64,000 nucleotides of DNA from Scilla litardierei. Lineage: Eukaryota; Streptophyta; Magnoliopsida; Asparagales; Asparagaceae. Where the stretch lies: assembly GCA_030789695.1 (NCBI GenBank), contig CM061142.1, positions 147,271,266 through 147,335,265 on the forward strand. Reading direction: 5' to 3'. The first letter of the stretch is position 1. Each line of letters starts with the position of its first letter. A program made the position numbers and the translations under genes. This document shows, piece by piece, positions 59,651 to 64,000 of this stretch. A model generated the notes under the pieces. It worked only from the letters and a program-made list of their open reading frames with translations. It was not told the origin of the DNA and did no database searches.

Positions 59651-60197
59651 AACTTCTGGTGGTCGAAAAATTCGAACGCTACTCTCCGTAGCCAGAGTTC
59701 AAGCGTAGAAAGATTCTAAGAAGGTCAATCGAAAGGTCATCAAGCTAAAAGAAGGGTGATAGCGATGAAGATCGATGGCATTACATAATCATGATTCACG
59801 TCCTTGCGGTCCAGCGGACACGGTCATGGAAGTGATTAAGCTAGGATCACTTATGCCCAGTCTAGCCAGGTCGATCCACAGACTTTAGCCAAGCACATTG
59901 ACCGGTATCATGGTCCATTGAAGGAAGATTATCATTCATACGAGTGCCACCGATACAAAAGATTTTTATTAATAACTAATTAATCCTATCAAAATTTAGG
60001 TTTTGTTAATGACTTTTATTAAGGCCAGACAGGTCAGCTCCATTGGGGCTCTTCGAAGTGTTCCCGTCCATCTTTCGAGTGTCAAACCTGCATTCATAGA
60101 AAATGTCAGCTTAGTCGAGTATCGTATACGATACATTCTGGTTTCACTATACTGTTCACGAGGTATTTTTGCACGGACCTGCATGGGCCGCCAAACC

Positions 60198-63100
60198 TGT
60201 AACGACCCGCTCTCGGGACCCATTACTTATTTGGTTTATTCGCAGGTTCCGCAGTTTACCAGTGAAATCAGCATAGCCACAACTCAGAGATGTATCACAA
60301 TACTCAAATCAGCGTACAGACGTTATTACAGTCCAAATTAAAGTACAACAACAACCAGCACTCTCTCTCACAAATACATGAAGGAAGTATTGAAAGGAAA
60401 TGCGGAAAAGGAAATACACTGTACGACACACACACACACCAACGGAAAAGTAACTAAAACTCTGCCGCCTCTGGGTCAATGTAGGCTCCTCAATCTCTGG
60501 GGCAATCTCCTCGATCAGGTCTTTGTCTGCCGGTGCCATAAATGGAACCGAAGGTATGTCACAACAATTCTAGCGATAGAAAAAGAGGAGTGCACAAATA
60601 TGGAGCAGTCTATAGTAAACAAGTGCGGAAAGTAAAGTAGGGACAGACAAGCATGCAAGTGCGATAAGTAAAGTACATCTGTCAAGCATGCAAGGGTGAC
60701 AAGTAAAGTAAAGGCGACCGAGCAATGACAATAGCAATAAGCATGATGATATCAATGACAATAGCAATATGGAGAGTAATTGTGCCTAGCCTAGTTCGTG
60801 ACTTATAACGGGAAGTACAGTGAGCAACCAAGAGTCCACCTGATATCCTGGGTTACAACAAAACGATACTGTTCAACAATTCGGTACTATTCCACAAATC
60901 GATACTGTTCAATACTGTTCAATACGAAGATCGGACTGGTCGCTCCCGCACTTCCACTATTATAAGTTACCCCCAAAACCCAGTGTCTGTGCAGGTTACC
61001 GTTCTTTGCAATTTTACAAGTCATTTACCATTCTCACATTTCCAGTTACAATCTTTCTGTCAAGCATGCCAATAATCTGTTCAGGTCAATAACTGTTCCG
61101 AGACTAGGTGTCAAGTCCTATGTTCATACGAGTACACTATCTATATTTCTAAGGGTAGAATTTACTGTGACTTACGATCTTCGAGGTGGTGGTAGTGATC
61201 CGGGACTGGATCTAGTGTCGATGCACGAGATTTGCTACATGTAAACACAAGAGATAACTAGTTAGAGAATACCCTATTTTCTTATTTATTTAAGTTGAGT
61301 GTCTGATTTTAAAACTGGTTAAAACGGCGATGAAAAGGGTCCTAAATTTTTATATAGACTATATATGATAAAAATAGTTTTACTGCAAGAGGGAATATTT
61401 TTCTGAAGTCTATAATAATTTTTATAATTTTTAGAAACTCAAAACTAGTTTAAAACCCCAAATTATTTAAGTGACGCATATCTTCCGTAATTTGTTCCGG
61501 GAGCAATCCAAGTCGGAATTACATGAGTGAGTAGTCAAAACGACCGTCTCAAAGTCTATTATCACATGTAATTTTCTCACGTAATAGTGTAACTGAAAAC
61601 AATGAGTTATGATTTTTAGAACGAATTATACGTATTTAACTTTTAGGTTCAAAAAATGTTTCTGGGAAAAATAGACGTCTGATCGAGATGAGATCAGCGC
61701 CATTGGGTCCGGAATAATGTTTCTGATTTTCTGGAGCTAGCCTCATATTTTTCTGGGCCCTGTATATCAAGTTATGGATTTAAAACCATTTAACCCTATT
61801 TATCTAATTTCGAAATACAGAAATACGCGTATTTATAAGAGTATATACGTATTAAAAATATTACAATAATCTTTGAAAAATCATAACTTGAAAACTAAAT
61901 ATCGGATTGAGACGAAACTGGCGCCTACACGTTCGTAACGAAGGTACGGATCTTCTGGTGGTATCCGTTGCTTCGTCCGGTACCTACATCAAAAAGACAC
62001 TGTTCATATAACTCATTTATAATATTATATATTTAAAAAAACTGTGTTTTCTTTTCCCTTACGCGTGCGTTGTGTTGGTGCATTCGACTCCAATTTCGTT
62101 TGCTTCATGCGCGTGCTGTGTGGGTTGCATTCGAGCATCGGAGCTCGGTGCCATGGAGCAGACGGGGGGTGTCGGTCGGAGGAGGACGCACGGCGGTGGG
62201 GAGTGGCCGGAGGCGGAGGCGTGCGAGGGTCTCCCGTGCGGAATCAGGCGGAAGGGGAGGCGCCGCGGGGTGGAGCACCGGCAGGCGTCGCGGAGCGTGG
62301 GGCGGGGTCGTCGGAGCTCGTCGGAGCGTCGAGGGGGCGGCGACGTGGTAGACGGCAGCGAGGCGTCGCGGCGGAGGCTCGGAGGTGGTTCGCCGGCGTG
62401 CAACGGCGGTGAGGGGAGCTTTGTCGGAGGGGGCAGCGAGCGAGCGAGAGGAGGGGCTGTGGGTGTCGATGTGGGCTCGGTGGCGTTGGAGCTCCTCCGG
62501 GGGCGAGGCGGAGAGAGAGTGTGAGAGTACTGGGGAGAGAGGGAATGGGTTTGAAGAGCGCGGGGTAAGCCTGGGTTTGAATAAAACCAAGAGGGAGAGA
62601 GAGAGAAACTGTGAGTGTGCCTGGGTTTAGTTGGGTTCGGTGAGAACTTGAGCTGTGAATGTGAAAGGAGGGTGGGCTTCTATTTATAGGGTTAAGGTAT
62701 TAATAAAAATGACATTAATAGTAGTAGTAATAATTGTTGAAATTAAGATGGGTTGTTGGATCCCCTTATTCCGGATCTGACCAAGATGAACGGTGGGTTA
62801 ATAGGGGTGGGGTTAGGGTAGATCTAGTATTAATTAAGGGGTAAAAGTTAATTAGTAAAAGTAATTAGTAAATGTGAATAGTCGTTAGTGAATGTAATTA
62901 GCAAAGCGTGAAATACAGACACGTTTTTGCAATTGACTCCGAAAAATTACGAAAACATATCCACGGGATCGTATCGATGCGAGGATCGCGAATACAAGGT
63001 CCGTTCTGGGATTTGAGCTACGGAAATACATGTTTTAGGTCAAAACGTTCAGGAAGCGGGTTTGCGGGTTCTAGGCTGAAACGATATCCGAAAATTCTGA

Positions 63101-63421
63101 AATTAATGTGGGGAGCCCTAACTGATAATAGAATGCTACTGTAGAAGTTTGAAGACATTTTGAATACGTTTGAATAGAAAATAAATTCGTCGAATCAAAA
63201 CGGTAATTTTGGAAGATGAATTTTAACAGAAATGTTTTGGGCATTTGAGAAAATCTGAAATTGTCGAAATACAATATAATAAGTCTAATGCTCTAAAATA
63301 TTTTTATAAGAATTTTTGAAATCAGTTTAAAACTCCTGATCATCCATTACAAATTACCTTTTAAAATGAAATTACTTTAAATATTTAATTTAAAAGTATT
63401 GGAAAAATACAGGCCGTTACA
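60198..63421 (-). repeat. Array LTR6
   Basis: 3224 bp, without the large deletions of LTR2-5. Ends GGCCGTTACA at 63421, next to the right TSD. The GC-rich leader (62060-62640) opens frames on both strands in every copy; I treat them as composition effects. Confidence 0.93.
62680..62689 (-). promoter_or_regulatory. TATA box of array LTR6 (outermost 5' LTR)
   Basis: CTATAAATAG on the minus strand, followed about 40 bp on by CCCACCCTCC and a GC-rich leader. It is present at the same place in all six LTRs and drives leftward, so five internal domains each have an LTR promoter on their right. Confidence 0.7.
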
Positions 63422-63426
63422 CCAGA
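63422..63426. repeat. TSD CCAGA, right, of the tandem array
   Basis: Partner of 31470-31474. The copia reading text resumes here. Confidence 0.92.
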
Positions 63427-63694
63427 AGATTGGCAGATCACACATTCCTGCTGCAAACATGCCAGCTAGGATTGACATACCCAAAGATGAATGCAATCCA
63501 CCACAGCAGAAGCGGTCTTACCTCAACAAAAGAGAGGATGACCCCCAGGCTCCAAGGATAAACTTCCTCGAAAGAGGAAAACCCCTGGAGAAACTATAAT
63601 GATACCACCACAGGATGCTGAGCTTAGCCCAAACACCTTTCCCCTCCTAAAAACCACTGAAGAGGAAAATATAGGAGAAATATCATTAAATTAG
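63427..63694 (+). pseudogene. copia integrase C-terminal / linker, continued
   Basis: Reads KIGRSHIPAANMPARIDIP, the conserved phrase between integrase and reverse transcriptase in plant copia polyproteins. The left half of this phrase is visible in another frame just before the array (around 31460). A Lys/Arg/Pro-rich stretch follows to a stop at 63597-63599, then frames change twice before RT. Confidence 0.8.
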
Positions 63695-64000
63695 GTACGT
63701 ACTGGGGAGGTATTAGACAGAAAAAGCACATTTATCGATGATAACTTCGCGTTCATTATTGCGAATCACGTCACTAAATATGACGATGATATCGATCCAC
63801 GCTCTCTAGCAAAATGTAAATGCAAAGAGGATTGGCCAAAATGGAACGAGGCAATAGGAGTAGAGCTGGACTCACTCTCGAAACACAAAGTTTTTGGACC
63901 TGTAGTCCCAACACCAAAGGGTGTAAAACCTGTGGGATATAAATGGGTATTCGTAAGAAAGAGAAACAGAAATAACAAGATCGTACGCTACAAAGCGCGC
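63695..64000 (+). pseudogene. copia reverse transcriptase (RVT_2), N-terminal part
   Basis: Open from after the TAG at 63692 to the window end. The frame shows KEDWPKWNEAIGVELDSL, then FGPVV, then GVKPVGYKWVFVRKRNRNN and RYKAR, the opening block of the RVT_2 domain in Ale/Retrofit-type elements. The catalytic YVDD box lies beyond the window. Called pseudogene because the parent polyprotein is broken; this part itself is intact. RT copies element RNA into DNA. Confidence 0.88.

Larger units (their letters stand above)
57586..60197 (-). repeat. Array internal domain 5
   Basis: The best copy to read. Gag-protease remnant about 59650-59060, candidate intron 59413-59488, full hydrophobic frame 58681-58010, polypurine tract 57598-57586. 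Confidence 0.92.
31475..63421 (-). mobile_element. Tandem LTR-retrotransposon array: 6 LTRs, 5 internal domains
   Basis: The order is LTR1 31475-34726, I1 34727-37353, LTR2 37354-40533, I2 40534-43142, LTR3 43143-46179, I3 46180-48784, LTR4 48785-51783, I4 51784-54408, LTR5 54409-57585, I5 57586-60197, LTR6 60198-63421. Every LTR begins TGTAACGACCCG and ends GGCCGTTACA. One CCAGA TSD pair flanks the whole array and none lies at internal borders. On the minus strand each LTR has a TATA box and each internal domain ends in AAGGAGGGTAGAA next to the LTR, the Del/Tekay chromovirus end. No reverse transcriptase or integrase is present, so it is a non-autonomous (LARD-like) derivative. Confidence 0.93.
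17918..64000 (+). mobile_element. Ale/Retrofit-like Ty1/copia element, twice interrupted
   Basis: Plus-strand element with LTR (17918-18039), long leader, gag in two parts (19589-20346 and 29633-29824), protease (from 29982), pre-integrase and integrase (30431-31474) and start of reverse transcriptase (63695-64000). It leaves the window before its RT catalytic box. Insertions inside it are the solo LTR with its own guest (20347-29627) and the tandem LTR array (31475-63421). Each insertion has a perfect 5-bp TSD, so the parts certainly belong to one element. Gag and protease motifs (AxHTIL after DSA, GHWSRNCRT knuckle) fit the Ale/Retrofit branch. Many stops show it is dead. Confidence 0.88.

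Noticed and set aside
31475..63421. A satellite or rDNA-like tandem repeat, or segmental duplication of genes
   Set aside because: Each repeat divides cleanly into LTR and internal domain with TG...CA ends, TATA, polypurine tract and an outer 5-bp TSD; no rRNA or host gene text is present.

Overview
This is plant nuclear DNA from a repeat-rich, probably heterochromatic region. Every gene fragment I recognise belongs to a mobile element of a class typical of angiosperms: Ty1/copia of SIRE-like and Ale/Retrofit-like type, Ty3/gypsy of Athila-, Tat- and Tekay/Del-like type, and CACTA DNA transposons. I see no host protein gene, rRNA or intact tRNA, and the species cannot be named from the sequence. 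Lineage names rest on motifs read by eye. Element borders rest on terminal TG...CA, target-site duplications (TSDs), primer-binding sites and polypurine tracts that are directly visible.

Layout. (1) 1-13972: a SIRE-like copia element on the minus strand. It runs out of the window on the left (protease and pre-integrase domain at 1-472, gag at 633-1720) and has its 5' LTR at about 12253-13972. A 10.5-kb Athila-like gypsy element (1721-12217, plus strand) sits just inside its gag start. That element keeps gag, protease and a broken ATHILA ORF-1 but has lost reverse transcriptase, RNase H and integrase. (2) 13973-17917: remnants, including two right-hand CACTA ends, microsatellites, an LTR-like promoter remnant and a SINE-like piece. 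(3) 17918 to the end: an Ale/Retrofit-like copia element on the plus strand, starting with a 122-bp LTR and still inside reverse transcriptase at the window edge. It is interrupted twice. A Tat/Athila-like solo LTR (20347-29627, TSD GCCCC) lies in gag and itself contains a Tekay-like element (20357-27910, TSD CATCC). A 31.9-kb tandem array (31475-63421, TSD CCAGA) lies between the integrase and reverse transcriptase regions.

The array is the most striking object. It is a strict alternation of six ~3.0-3.25-kb LTRs and five ~2.6-kb internal domains, with one TSD pair around the whole. The unit is a non-autonomous Tekay/Del-like chromovirus derivative read on the minus strand. Each LTR has a TATA box pointing left, and each internal domain has a 3' polypurine tract, a decayed gag-protease remnant with a candidate 76-bp intron, and a hydrophobic open frame of unknown meaning. 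The simplest explanation is one insertion followed by unequal LTR-LTR recombination. Clustered single-base indels in the first LTR and the fourth unit suggest that assembly quality matters here.

Order of events read from the nesting: the two copia elements are the oldest layers; Athila-like, solo-LTR parent and array progenitor came later; the Tekay-like element entered the solo LTR after that.
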